Assembly (NCBI RefSeq): GCF_001905385.1
Contig: NZ_LIPF01000011.1
Coordinates: forward strand, 209,416-273,415
Source: Streptomyces sp. CB02414
GTDB taxonomy: Bacteria; Actinomycetota; Actinomycetes; Streptomycetales; Streptomycetaceae
Length of the DNA: 64,000 bases
Direction of reading: 5' to 3'
Shown: piece by piece, positions 16,050-24,349 of the stretch
How positions within the stretch are numbered: the stretch's first letter is position 1
How the letters are laid out: each line of letters starts with the position of its first letter
Made by a program: the position numbers and the translations under genes
Notes under the pieces: generated by a model
Databases searched by the model: none
Seen by the model: only the letters and a program-made list of their open reading frames with translations
Told to the model about the DNA's origin: nothing

Positions 16050-16991
16050 TTACGCGCCCGTCGTCAGGATCACGTTGCGCAGCGGCTCCCGGTTCACGAA
16101 ACGGCTCAACTGGTCCACCAGCAGCCGCTTGGCGCGCGGCAGGAAGGCGGAGGTCGGGCCCCCGGCGTGCGGGCTGACGAGTATGCCGGGAGCATGCCAC
16201 AGCGGGTGACCGGGCGGCAGCGGTTCGGGGTCGGTCACGTCGAGGGCGGCGGTGATGCGTCCGCTCTCCAGTTCGGTGAGCAACGCCTTCGTGTCGACGA
16301 CGGGGCCGCGGGCGACGTTGACGAGCAGGGCCCCGTCCTTCATGCGGGCCAGGAACTCCGCGTCGGCCAGCCCGCGGGTCTCCTCGGTGAGCGGTGTGGA
16401 CAGGACGACGACGTCCGCCTCCGGAAGCAGGGAGGGCAGTGCGGTGAGCGGGTGCACCGGGCCGCGCGCCGTGGTGCGGGCGGAGCGCGCGACGCGCACG
16501 ACCGGCGCGACCTCGAACGGCACGAGCCGGTCCTCGATCGCGGCGCCGATCGATCCGTACCCGACGATGAGCACCGTGCGGTCGGCGAGCGCGGGCCGGA
16601 AGCCGCCCAGCCACGCGCCGCGGTCCTGCGCCCGGACGAAGTCGGGGACGCCGCGCAGGGAGGCGAGGATCAGGGTCAGGGTGAGTTCCGCGGTGCTGGC
16701 CTCGTGCACGCCGCGCGCGTTGCACAGCCGGACGCCCGCGGGCAGGTGCCGCAGGCCGGGCTCCACGTGGTCGATGCCGGCGGAGAGGGTCTGGACGACC
16801 TGGACGGAGCGCATCTCGGGCAGGGGGCGGGTGCCGATGCCGCTGGGCTTCATGTAGGGGACGACGTAGTACGCGCAGTCGGCCGGGTCGGCGGGGAAGG
16901 ACTCCTCGCCGTTCCAGTAGCGGTAGGCGGGGCCCTTGGGAAGGCCCTCGATCTCGTCCGGCGGGATGGGCAGCCACACGTCAGCAGTCAT
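16050..16991 (-). CDS. D-isomer-specific 2-hydroxyacid dehydrogenase
   Basis: NAD(P)-dependent reductase or dehydrogenase of the D-2-hydroxyacid family, 313 aa, cytoplasmic. The Rossmann motif is VLIVGYGSIGAAIEDRL (residues about 142-158). The conserved Arg is in LVNVARGPVVDTKALL and the catalytic His in LVSPHAGGPTSAFLPRA; the family Glu position is in DVTDPEPLPPGHPLW. It is shorter than SerA and lacks an ACT domain, so it is not a second phosphoglycerate dehydrogenase. Substrate is unknown; glyoxylate/hydroxypyruvate is the usual guess. It is divergent from the aldo/keto reductase at 17067 with a 75-bp shared promoter region. Confidence 0.9.
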   Translation of the reverse strand: MTADVWLPIPPDEIEGLPKGPAYRYWNGEESFPADPADCAYYVVPYMKPSGIGTRPLPEMRSVQVVQTLSAGIDHVEPGLRHLPAGVRLCNARGVHEASTAELTLTLILASLRGVPDFVRAQDRGAWLGGFRPALADRTVLIVGYGSIGAAIEDRLVPFEVAPVVRVARSARTTARGPVHPLTALPSLLPEADVVVLSTPLTEETRGLADAEFLARMKDGALLVNVARGPVVDTKALLTELESGRITAALDVTDPEPLPPGHPLWHAPGILVSPHAGGPTSAFLPRAKRLLVDQLSRFVNREPLRNVILTTGA

Positions 16992-17066
16992 GGTCAGGAG
17001 GCTATGTCAGGGGCGCGGAAGGGCAGAGGTTAGGTTGGGTGGCCTGACGAGGGAGGGTCACGACCG

Positions 17067-18065
17067 GTGGAGCGCAGGACGATCGGCGCGACGGCACTCG
17101 CGGTGGGGGCCGTCGGACTCGGGTGCATGCCGATGAACTGGGCGTACAGCGCGTCGCGGCAGCGGGGCGAGGAGTCGGTCAGGGCGGTGCACCGGGCCCT
17201 CGACCTGGGTGTCTCGCTGCTGGACACGGCGGACATGTACGGCCCGTTCACCAACGAGCTGCTGCTGGGACGGGTGTTGAAGGAGCGGCGGCCGGACGCC
17301 TTCGTGTCGACCAAGGTCGGTCTGCTGGTGGGCGACCAGCACATCGTGGCCAACGGCCGCCCCGGCTATGTGAAACGTGCCTGTGACGCGTCCCTGCGCC
17401 GGCTCCAGACGGACGTCATCGATCTCTACCAGCTGCACCGTGCCGACCCCGAGGTGCCCGTCGAGGAGACCTGGGGCGCGATGGCGGAGCTGGTGCGGGC
17501 CGGGAAGGTGCGGGCGCTCGGGCTCTGCGCGGTCGGCGCGCGGTCGGCCCGGCGGCCGGGGGCGCGGCTGCACGACGCCACGGTCCGGCAGCTGGAGCGG
17601 GTGCAGCAGGTGTTCCCGGTGAGCGCGGTCGAGGCCGAGCTGTCGGTGTGGTCGCCGGAGGCGCTGCGGACGCTGCTGCCCTGGTGCGTCTCGCGCGGCG
17701 TCGGCTTCCTCGCCGCGATGCCGCTCGGCAACGGCTTCCTGACCGGCACACTGACACCCGGTCAGGGCTTCGAACCGGAGGACCTGCGCGCCCGGCACCC
17801 TCGCTTCACCGCCGAGATGATGGCCGCCAACCAGCCGATCGTGGCGGGCCTGCGCCGGATCGCCGCCCGGCACGGCGACTCGGTCACGCCCGCGCAGGTG
17901 GCGCTGGCCTGGGTGCTGGCGCAGGGGCCGCACGTGGTGCCGGTGCCGGGTACCAAGCGGGAACGCTGGGTGGGCGAGAACGCGGGGGCGGCCGGCCTGC
18001 GGCTGACCGAGGAGGACCTGGCGGAGGTGCGCCGGCTGCCGGCGGCCCAGGGCTCGTGGGAGTGA
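17067..18065 (+). CDS. Aldo/keto reductase
   Basis: NADPH-dependent carbonyl reductase with a TIM-barrel fold, 332 aa. All four catalytic positions are visible: Asp in LLDTADMYG, Tyr in the same motif, Lys in FVSTKVGLL and His in LYQLHRADP. The C-terminal coenzyme segment reads VVPVPGTKRERWVGENAGA. GTG 17067 has GGGAGGG nine bases upstream. It is related to the YajO/perakine-reductase-like group rather than the sugar reductases. The physiological substrate is unknown. The following lipoprotein gene at 18167 is on the same strand 101 bp downstream and may be separate. Confidence 0.92.
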   Translation: MERRTIGATALAVGAVGLGCMPMNWAYSASRQRGEESVRAVHRALDLGVSLLDTADMYGPFTNELLLGRVLKERRPDAFVSTKVGLLVGDQHIVANGRPGYVKRACDASLRRLQTDVIDLYQLHRADPEVPVEETWGAMAELVRAGKVRALGLCAVGARSARRPGARLHDATVRQLERVQQVFPVSAVEAELSVWSPEALRTLLPWCVSRGVGFLAAMPLGNGFLTGTLTPGQGFEPEDLRARHPRFTAEMMAANQPIVAGLRRIAARHGDSVTPAQVALAWVLAQGPHVVPVPGTKRERWVGENAGAAGLRLTEEDLAEVRRLPAAQGSWE

Positions 18066-18166
18066 CGCGCGCGATTGCCGGGTTCGGGATCGGGCGATCG
18101 GGAACTTGGAGGGCGCGTGCGGTGTATGACAAGGAGAACCCGCCGCGTCGAAGGGATCTGTCGACC

Positions 18167-19336
18167 ATGATCGTGCAACGTCGAGCCGTGTCGGCCGTGT
18201 TGGCCGCCGCCGCCCTGCTGCTGACGGCCGGCTGCTCCTCCGACGCCGGGGAGCCGTCGGGCGCGGACGGCTCCACCTCCGCGAGCAGTACGGCGGCCCA
18301 GTCGCCGCCCCCGGGGTCGGCCGCCGAACGGACGCCGCCCGCGAAGGGCTCCGTGGAGGTGGTCCGTACGGTCGCCACCGGCCTGAACAGTCCCTGGGGC
18401 CTGGCGCCGCTGCCCGGCGGTGGCCTGCTGGTCTCCTCCCGCGACGAGGCCACGATCACGCGGGTCGACGAGAAGACCGGCGAGAAGACGGAGCTGGGCG
18501 AGGTGCCCGGGGTGGCCGCGGCCGGCGAGGGCGGTCTGCTCGGCATCGCGCTCTCCCCCGACTACGCCTCGGACCACATGGTCTACGCGTACTTCACCTC
18601 GGCCTCGGACAACCGGATCGTGCGCATGCGGTACGACGAGAAGAAGCCGTCCGGTGAGCAGCTGGGGGAGCCGGACACGGTCTTCCGGGGCATCCCCAAG
18701 GGAGTGATCCACAACGGCGGGCGGATCGCCTTCGGCCCCGACAGGATGCTCTACGCGGGCACCGGCGAGAGCGGTGAGGAGGGCCTGTCCCAGGACAAGG
18801 AGTCCCTCGGTGGCAAGATCCTGCGGATGACGCCGGACGGCGAGCCGGGCCCCGGCAACCCGTTCCCCGACTCGGTCGTGTACTCGTACGGCCACCGGAA
18901 CGTGCAGGGGCTGGCCTGGGACGACGAGCAGCGGCTGTTCGCCGCGGAGTTCGGGCAGGACACCTGGGACGAGCTGAACGCGATCAAGCCGGGCGACAAC
19001 TACGGCTGGCCCGAGGCCGAGGGCAGGGGCGGCGGCTCCGGCTTCCACGATCCGCTCGCCCAGTGGAGCACCGACGAGGCCTCCCCCAGCGGTATCGCCT
19101 TCGCCGAGGGCTCGGTGTGGATGGCGGGCCTGCGCGGTGAGCGGCTGTGGCGGGTGCCGCTGAAGGGGACGGAGGCGGCGGCCGAACCGCAGGCCTTCCT
19201 GGAGGGCGAGTACGGGCGGCTGCGTACGGTCGTCGCGGCGGGCGGCGACCGGCTGTGGCTGGTGACCAGCAACACGGACGGCCGGGGCGACCCGAAGGAG
19301 GACGACGACCGGATCCTGGAGCTGCGGGTCAGCTAG
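18167..19336 (+). CDS. Secreted lipoprotein, PQQ-type glucose/sorbosone dehydrogenase-like beta-propeller
   Basis: 389-aa exported lipoprotein. A hydrophobic signal peptide ends in the lipobox LLLTAGC (Cys about residue 20), followed by a Ser/Ala/Pro-rich spacer. The mature part has the GSDH/sorbosone dehydrogenase repeat features: LNSPWGLAPLPGGGLLVSSR near the start, GGLLGIALSPDY, HNGGRIAFGPDRMLYAGTGE, and YGHRNVQGLAWD. Such proteins are often predicted PQQ-dependent sugar oxidases, but activity is unproven for many and no PQQ synthesis genes are seen here. ATG 18167 follows AAGGGA by ten bases. It converges on the small DUF6191 gene with an 8-bp overlap. Confidence 0.88.
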   Translation: MIVQRRAVSAVLAAAALLLTAGCSSDAGEPSGADGSTSASSTAAQSPPPGSAAERTPPAKGSVEVVRTVATGLNSPWGLAPLPGGGLLVSSRDEATITRVDEKTGEKTELGEVPGVAAAGEGGLLGIALSPDYASDHMVYAYFTSASDNRIVRMRYDEKKPSGEQLGEPDTVFRGIPKGVIHNGGRIAFGPDRMLYAGTGESGEEGLSQDKESLGGKILRMTPDGEPGPGNPFPDSVVYSYGHRNVQGLAWDDEQRLFAAEFGQDTWDELNAIKPGDNYGWPEAEGRGGGSGFHDPLAQWSTDEASPSGIAFAEGSVWMAGLRGERLWRVPLKGTEAAAEPQAFLEGEYGRLRTVVAAGGDRLWLVTSNTDGRGDPKEDDDRILELRVS

Positions 19337-19535
19337 GGCCGCTCGGGTGCCGTCGGTCGTCGGCCGCCTCGGCGGGGCGGGGGACGTGGACGACGACCTT
19401 GCCCGACGAGAGGTCTATCGGGCCGTGGCCGGGGTCGCCGTCGCCGACGTCCTCGCGGGTCAGTTCCAGTCGGTTCTGCTCGTCGCGGGTGTGCTTGCGG
19501 CCGGGGGAGAACAGCTCCTCGAATGCGTTGAACAC
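19329..19535 (-). CDS. Small DUF6191-type protein
   Basis: 68-aa protein starting GTG 19535 with GGAGG just upstream. The product begins MFNAFEELFSPGRKHTRDEQ and has a DVGDGDPGHGPIDLSSGKVV segment. I recognise this pattern as a short actinobacterial family of unknown function (DUF6191 as I remember it). It is acidic in the middle, with no signal peptide or membrane segment. Its last codons overlap the 3' end of the convergent lipoprotein gene, so transcripts from the two strands overlap. Confidence 0.75.
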   Translation of the reverse strand: MFNAFEELFSPGRKHTRDEQNRLELTREDVGDGDPGHGPIDLSSGKVVVHVPRPAEAADDRRHPSGPS

Positions 19536-19573
19536 AAAGCCTCCGTCCGTCGGCGTCCTTTACAGCGTAAGCC

Positions 19574-22500
19574 TCACTCGGCCGAACCGGACATGAGCGG
19601 GTCGGCCGGGAAGAGCGCCAGCCGGTGGGCCACCGCCGCCGCCTCGCCGCGGCCGGACACGCCGAGCTTGGCCAGGATGTTGGAGACGTGGACGCTCGCC
19701 GTCTTCGGGGAGATGAAGAGTTCCTCCGCTATCTGGCGGTTGGTGCGGCCGTCGGAGACCAGGCGCAGCACGTCGCGTTCCCGGCTGGTGAGGCCCAGGG
19801 CCTCGGCCGGGTCGGCGGGGACGCGCTCGGGTCCGGCGGCGCGGCCCAGGGTGAGGCGGGCGCGCCGGCCGAGCAGGCCGACCGCGTCGGCCAGCGGACG
19901 GGCGCCGAGGTGCCGGGCGACGGCGCCGGCCAGGCGGAGCAGCTCCGTGGCGCGGGCGCGGTCGTCCTCGCCGCCGGTGTCCAGGAGGGCGGCGGCGAGC
20001 CGGTGCCGGACCCGGGCGAGGTCGTAGGGCCGCTCCAGGCACTCGAAGGCGGTGACCGCCTCCGTCCAGAGCGCCGGGGTGTCCCGGCCCTCGGCCCGGT
20101 GGAGTTCGGCGCGGACCCACTTCTCGTGGGCGAGCCAGACCGGTGCGCCGGTGGTGAGCGACTTGGCGGTCCCGGCGAGCCGTTCCAGGGCCTCGGCCCG
20201 TCCCTCCTCGGCGGCCGGCAGGTCGCGGGCGTCGGCCTCCGCCTGGGCGGCGAACAGCAGCATCGGCCAGGCGTAGCGCTGGGTGCCGGGCGGCAGGCCC
20301 GCGTCCAGGGCCCGGCCGAGTTCGGCGCGGACGTCGGGGAGGCGGCCCTCGGCGGCGGCGATGCCGAGGGCGAGGGCGGCCAGCGGGAGACGGTGCTGCG
20401 GCATGGGGTCGTGCGTGCCGTAGGCGGCGCGGGCCTTGGCGAGCAACCGGGCGGCCTCGGCCGTCCCGCCGCGGGCGAGGGCCACGAGTGCGCGCTTGAG
20501 GGCGGCGCCGCCGCACGGCGCGGGACCGCGGCCCGGGGCTCCGGCCTTCGCCGCGGCCTCCAGTGCCTCGTCCCAGCGGCCGAGCGAGATCAGCGACTCG
20601 GAGAGATTGCCCCACACCCAGGCCTCGGACTCCAGCAGCCCCATCCGCCGGGTGAGCTCGACCCCCTGGCGCAGGATGCCGAGCGCGTCCTCGGAGCGGC
20701 CGACGCCCTCCAGGACGGAGGGCAGGTTGACGTGACTGCGAGCCACCACGGCGGAGCGTCCCTGTGCCACCACCAGGTCTCTGACCTGGTACATCTCCGT
20801 CAGCCCCGCGTCGATGTGGCCCGCGTCGACCATCAGGCCGCCCAGGGTGAGCCGGGCGTTGAGCTCGATGTCGTCGGCGCCGACCATGCGCGCGTACTCG
20901 ACGGCACGCTCGGCGGCGACGACCGCGTCCGGGCCCGGGTCGTGGAGCATCGACCAGTTGGCGGCCATGGCCAGCACCTCGGCGTGCACCTGGGAGGGCG
21001 GCAGGCCGCGGACCAGTTCCTGGGCGATGCCGAGCTCCCGCCAGCCGTCGCCGCGGCCCTGCGCCTGCACCAGCAGGGAGCGCTGCGTCCAGAACCAGGC
21101 GGCGCGCTGCGGGTCCCGGCCGCTCGCGGGTATCCCCGCACCCGCCTCCTGCTCCTCCTCCAGCAGGCGCAACGCCCGCTTGGTGATCTTCAGGGCGCGT
21201 TCCCGCTCCCCGCACAGCCGTCCGGCGACGGCGGCCTCCGCCATGAGGTCCAGGTAGCGCAAGGGGGCGGTCTCGGGGTCGCAGCCGCAGGGCGGGTAGA
21301 CCTCGGTGTAGTCGACGGGGCGCAGGGTGGCGCGGACGTCGTCCGGCACGGCGTCCCACAGCTCCATCGCGCGTTCCAGGAGCCTCAGTTGCTCGGAGTA
21401 GGCGTGGCGGCGGCGGGCCTCGACGGAGGCGTCCAGCACGGCGGGCAGGGCCCTGGCGGGGTCGTGGGCGTGGTACCAGTAGCTGGCCAGGCGCATCACG
21501 CGCTCGGCGGCGGGCACCAGCGTGGGGTCGGCGTCCAGCGCCTCGGCGTAGCGGCGGTTGAGGCGGGAGCGCTCGCCGGGGAGCAGGTCGTCGGCTACGG
21601 CCTCGCGGACCAGGGAGTGCCGGAAGCGGTAGCCGTCGCCGTCGGGCGCGGGCAGCAGGATGTTGGCGCCGACGGCGGCGCGCAGCGCCTCGATGAGGTC
21701 GTCCTCGGCGAGTGAGGCGACGGCGGCGAGCAGCCGGTACTCGACGGTGGAGCCGCCCTCGGCGACGGTCCGGGCGACCCGCTGGGCGCTCTCGGACAGG
21801 GCCTCGACGCGGACCAGGAGCAGGTCGCGCAGGGAGTCGGTGAGGCCGGTGCAGCAGCCCTCGTGGGCGGCGACGGCCAGTTCCTCGACGAAGAAGGCGT
21901 TGCCGTCGGAGCGTTCGAAGATCTCGTCGACCTGGAGCGGGTCGGGTTCGTACGCGAGGATGCCGGCGATCTGCCGTCCCACCTCGTCGCGGGTGAAGCG
22001 GCCCAGCTCGATGCGGCGGACGGTGCGCAGCCGGTCGAGTTCGGCGAGCAGGGGGCGCAGCGGGTGGCGGCGGTGGATGTCGTCGGAGCGGTAGGTGGCC
22101 AGGACGACGAGGCGGCCGGTGCGCAAGGTGCGGACGAGGTAGGCGATCAGGTGGCGGGTGGAGGCGTCGGCCCAGTGCAGGTCCTCCAGGACGAGGACGA
22201 CGGTGTGCCGGGCGGCCACGCGCTCCAGCAGGCGTGCGGTGAGCTCGAAGAGCCGGGCCATGCTCTCCTCGTCGTGCCGGCCGCCGCCGGTGACCGGGGT
22301 GCCCTCGCCCAGTTCGGGCAGCATCCTGGCCAGTTCCTCCTCCTGTCCGGCGGCGGCGTCCGCCAGTTCCCCGGGCAGTTGGCGGCGCAGGGAGCGCAGG
22401 GCGGTGGAGAAGGGCGCGAAGGGCAGTCCGTCGGCGCCTATCTCGACGCAGCCGCCCAGCGCGACGACGGCGCCCTGCCGGCGTGCGGCGTCGGCGAACT

Positions 22501-22663
22501 CCTCGACGAGGCGGGTCTTGCCGACGCCTGCCTCGCCCCCGAGCAGCAGCGCCTGCGGCTCGGCGGAGGCGGCGCGGCCGAGCGCGTCGTGCAAGGTGGC
22601 CAGTTCACCGGCGCGGCCGACGAACACGGGACTGACGGACCTGGTCTCCACGGAAGCGAGCAT
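19574..22663 (-). CDS. Large ATP-binding LuxR-type (LAL) transcriptional regulator
   Basis: About 1029-aa regulator. It has an N-terminal AAA/NTPase domain with Walker A GGEAGVGKTRLVEE and Walker B VVLVLEDLHWAD, a long tetratricopeptide-like helical middle, and a C-terminal LuxR helix-turn-helix (LTSRERDVLRLVSDGRTNRQ, then the NILAKLGV segment). This is the MalT/LAL architecture of Streptomyces pathway-specific or global activators. The frame opens to 22771, but the hairpin terminator 22727-22756 of the upstream gene lies in that extension, so I choose ATG 22663; the ribosome binding site is weak. An inverted repeat ACAGC-N6-GCTGT lies upstream. Its targets are unknown; the neighbours do not form an obvious cluster. 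Confidence 0.92.
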   Translation of the reverse strand: MLASVETRSVSPVFVGRAGELATLHDALGRAASAEPQALLLGGEAGVGKTRLVEEFADAARRQGAVVALGGCVEIGADGLPFAPFSTALRSLRRQLPGELADAAAGQEEELARMLPELGEGTPVTGGGRHDEESMARLFELTARLLERVAARHTVVLVLEDLHWADASTRHLIAYLVRTLRTGRLVVLATYRSDDIHRRHPLRPLLAELDRLRTVRRIELGRFTRDEVGRQIAGILAYEPDPLQVDEIFERSDGNAFFVEELAVAAHEGCCTGLTDSLRDLLLVRVEALSESAQRVARTVAEGGSTVEYRLLAAVASLAEDDLIEALRAAVGANILLPAPDGDGYRFRHSLVREAVADDLLPGERSRLNRRYAEALDADPTLVPAAERVMRLASYWYHAHDPARALPAVLDASVEARRRHAYSEQLRLLERAMELWDAVPDDVRATLRPVDYTEVYPPCGCDPETAPLRYLDLMAEAAVAGRLCGERERALKITKRALRLLEEEQEAGAGIPASGRDPQRAAWFWTQRSLLVQAQGRGDGWRELGIAQELVRGLPPSQVHAEVLAMAANWSMLHDPGPDAVVAAERAVEYARMVGADDIELNARLTLGGLMVDAGHIDAGLTEMYQVRDLVVAQGRSAVVARSHVNLPSVLEGVGRSEDALGILRQGVELTRRMGLLESEAWVWGNLSESLISLGRWDEALEAAAKAGAPGRGPAPCGGAALKRALVALARGGTAEAARLLAKARAAYGTHDPMPQHRLPLAALALGIAAAEGRLPDVRAELGRALDAGLPPGTQRYAWPMLLFAAQAEADARDLPAAEEGRAEALERLAGTAKSLTTGAPVWLAHEKWVRAELHRAEGRDTPALWTEAVTAFECLERPYDLARVRHRLAAALLDTGGEDDRARATELLRLAGAVARHLGARPLADAVGLLGRRARLTLGRAAGPERVPADPAEALGLTSRERDVLRLVSDGRTNRQIAEELFISPKTASVHVSNILAKLGVSGRGEAAAVAHRLALFPADPLMSGSAE

Positions 22664-22726
22664 CGCACGCGGGTCCGACAGCGGCGCAGCTGTTTTCGGC
22701 AGGTGGACGGCGGGCGGTACGGCGAC

Positions 22727-22756
22727 GGGGAGGGCGGCCGTGCGGCCGCCCTCCCC
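22727..22756 (-). terminator. Perfect 14-bp hairpin after the small basic gene
   Basis: Arms 22727-22740 and 22743-22756 with a two-base loop, starting 12 bases beyond the stop of the gene at 22768. Insulates it from the LAL gene and argues against a longer LAL N-terminus. Confidence 0.8.
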
Positions 22757-22767
22757 GTTTCCCCCGT

Positions 22768-22953
22768 TCACGCCACCCGGGCGAACCGGTGCCTGCGCGG
22801 GCGCGCGCTATGGCTCTCCTCCGGCGCGGCCGCGCGGCGGGCGTCCCGGCGGGCGGCGCGACGGGCGCGGACGGCCTCGCGGGCCAGCCGCTCCTGGTCG
22901 GCGCGGCGGATCAGTTCGGTGGCGCGGGTCTGCTGGATCTCGTACTCGAACAC
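22768..22953 (-). CDS. Small Arg-rich protein, 61 residues, unknown function
   Basis: GTG 22953 has AGGAG seven bases upstream. The product begins MFEYEIQQTRATELIRRADQ and continues with a long helical Ala/Arg-rich stretch (REAVRARRAARRDARRAAA), ending in a basic tail. It looks like one amphipathic helix of high positive charge. No domain is recognised. It lies alone between two strong hairpins (23086-23134 upstream side, 22727-22756 after its stop), so it is its own transcription unit, which supports a real gene. Confidence 0.7.
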   Translation of the reverse strand: MFEYEIQQTRATELIRRADQERLAREAVRARRAARRDARRAAAPEESHSARPRRHRFARVA

Positions 22954-23085
22954 GGTGTGTCTCCTGGAGTGAGGCCGGTTGCTGCTTCGCTCTCTGCGAT
23001 GCCTCAACCTTCGTCTCCCAGGGGGGTCCGCCACATCGGGTAAGTTCCGCATCTTCGGCACCGGGCGGGGCCTTAGACGTGCGTG

Positions 23086-23134
23086 AGGGGTCTTAGGGCG
23101 TGCGCCCGGGGCGCGTGGATGCCCTAAGACCCCT
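23086..23134 (-). terminator. Long hairpin after the 193-aa membrane protein gene
   Basis: Perfect 14-bp arms 23086-23099 and 23121-23134, with an inner GCGCC/GGCGC stem (23102-23106/23110-23114). It begins 14 bases past the stop at 23148. A third, one-mismatch partner of the same arm lies at 23071-23078. Confidence 0.8.
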
Positions 23135-23147
23135 GCGGAAGGCCTGG

Positions 23148-23729
23148 TCAGCCGGTGGACGGCAGACCGAGCAGGATGTCCGTGTACTTCAGGACCGCGA
23201 GCAGCAGGCCGATGACGCCGAGGGCGACGCCCGCCCAGGCGACCGACTTGATCCACGGGGCCTGCGGGCGGCCGGGCGCGCCGAACGCGGGGCGGGCCAG
23301 CACCACGACGCCGACGATCAGCGCGACCAGGGCGAACGCGCCGCCCCACAGCGCGGTGGCGTGCCAGGCGTCGCCGTAGCCCTTCTCGATGAGGCTGCCG
23401 ACGTTCGACGACGAGGACGTCTCCAGCTGGCCGATCAGCGACTGGCGCGCGGAGGCCACGGTGCCGACCCAGCTGCCGGTCAGCGAGACGATGCCCAGCC
23501 CGGCGGAGACGACGGCACCGGCGCCCTGGCCGACGCCGGTGGCGCCCTCGGTCGCGGGGGCGGCGAAGTCGGCGCCGTCAGCGGCCTCGTCGTCCGGCGT
23601 GGTGTCGTCCGGCGTGGCGTCCGCGCCTTCCGCCTTCTCGACCTCGGTGGTCTCGGGAGCCTCCGCCGCCTCGTCCGTCTTGTGCTCGTCGGTCTTCACG
23701 CCGGTCTCGTCCACTGTCTTCGTTCCCAT
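23148..23729 (-). CDS. Integral membrane protein with acidic N-terminus, unknown function
   Basis: 193 aa. The first about 65 residues are Glu/Asp/Thr-rich and probably disordered. Hydrophobic segments follow: a glycine-rich one (GAVVSAGLGIVSLTG), then ALWGGAFALVALIVGVVVLA and SVAWAGVALGVIGLLLAVLK, which are clear transmembrane helices near the C-terminus. Start ATG 23729 is taken over GTG 23738; neither has a strong ribosome binding site. No enzymatic motif is visible. It is separated from the GNAT gene by 35 bp and ends in a strong terminator, so it may be the last gene of the MMPL-GNAT-membrane protein unit. Confidence 0.75.
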   Translation of the reverse strand: MGTKTVDETGVKTDEHKTDEAAEAPETTEVEKAEGADATPDDTTPDDEAADGADFAAPATEGATGVGQGAGAVVSAGLGIVSLTGSWVGTVASARQSLIGQLETSSSSNVGSLIEKGYGDAWHATALWGGAFALVALIVGVVVLARPAFGAPGRPQAPWIKSVAWAGVALGVIGLLLAVLKYTDILLGLPSTG

Positions 23730-23764
23730 GTCTCGCACCGTACGGACGCTGTCTGAGAGGTCCC

Positions 23765-24349
23765 TTAATGATCCTTTTGAGCGGCACGCGCGCGTGCCTC
23801 ACGCGCCGCACGCCACTCGGGCGCGAGCACCGCCCACACCTCGATGTCCTGGCGGACACCCCGGTGCAGGGAGCTTTCGCGCAGCACGCCCTCACGCATC
23901 ATGCCGAGTCGCCGGGCGGCGTTGACACTCGGGGTGTTGGCGGACGACGCGTGCCACTCCACACGGTGCATGCCGCGCTCGTCGAACGCCCAGTCGATCA
24001 GGACCCGGGCACCACGGGTGACCAGGCCCCGGCCCGTTCCGGCGGGCTCCAGCCAGCAGCCGATCTCGCAGACTCCGGTGGCGGCGTCGAAGACCCGGAA
24101 GAGCAGTCCGCCGACGAGTTTGCCGTCCAGCCACAGTCCGTGCAGGAAGCCGCTGTCGGCGGCGTGCCGGTCGGCGTAGGCCTGGAGGATCTCCCGGGCC
24201 AAGGCCACGTCGGTGGCCTTGGCGCCGAACGGAATGTGCTGGGTGATGAACTCCCTGCCCCGCTCCAGGTGGGCCAGGAACTCCTCGGCGTGCCAGGTCT
24301 CCAGGGGACGCAGTTCGGCTCCGTCGTCACCCAGTGGTATCGCGTACAT
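23765..24349 (-). CDS. GNAT-family N-acetyltransferase, RimJ/RimL type
   Basis: 194-aa acetyl-CoA-dependent N-acetyltransferase. RimL-like features: LRPLETWHAEEFLAHLERGR at the start, LVGGLLFRVFDAATGVCEIG in the middle, the GRGLVTRGARVLIDWAFDE acetyl-CoA-binding segment, and the terminal NTPSVNAARRLGMMREGVLR. Substrate could be a ribosomal protein N-terminus or a small amine. ATG 24349 has GAGGAG ten bases upstream. Its start lies inside the 3' end of the MMPL transporter gene (23-bp overlap), which suggests translational coupling and a shared transcript. Confidence 0.9.
   Translation of the reverse strand: MYAIPLGDDGAELRPLETWHAEEFLAHLERGREFITQHIPFGAKATDVALAREILQAYADRHAADSGFLHGLWLDGKLVGGLLFRVFDAATGVCEIGCWLEPAGTGRGLVTRGARVLIDWAFDERGMHRVEWHASSANTPSVNAARRLGMMREGVLRESSLHRGVRQDIEVWAVLAPEWRAAREARARAAQKDH

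Noticed and set aside
22664..22771. Longer N-terminus for the LAL regulator
   Set aside because: It would translate through the perfect terminator hairpin 22727-22756 belonging to the upstream gene.
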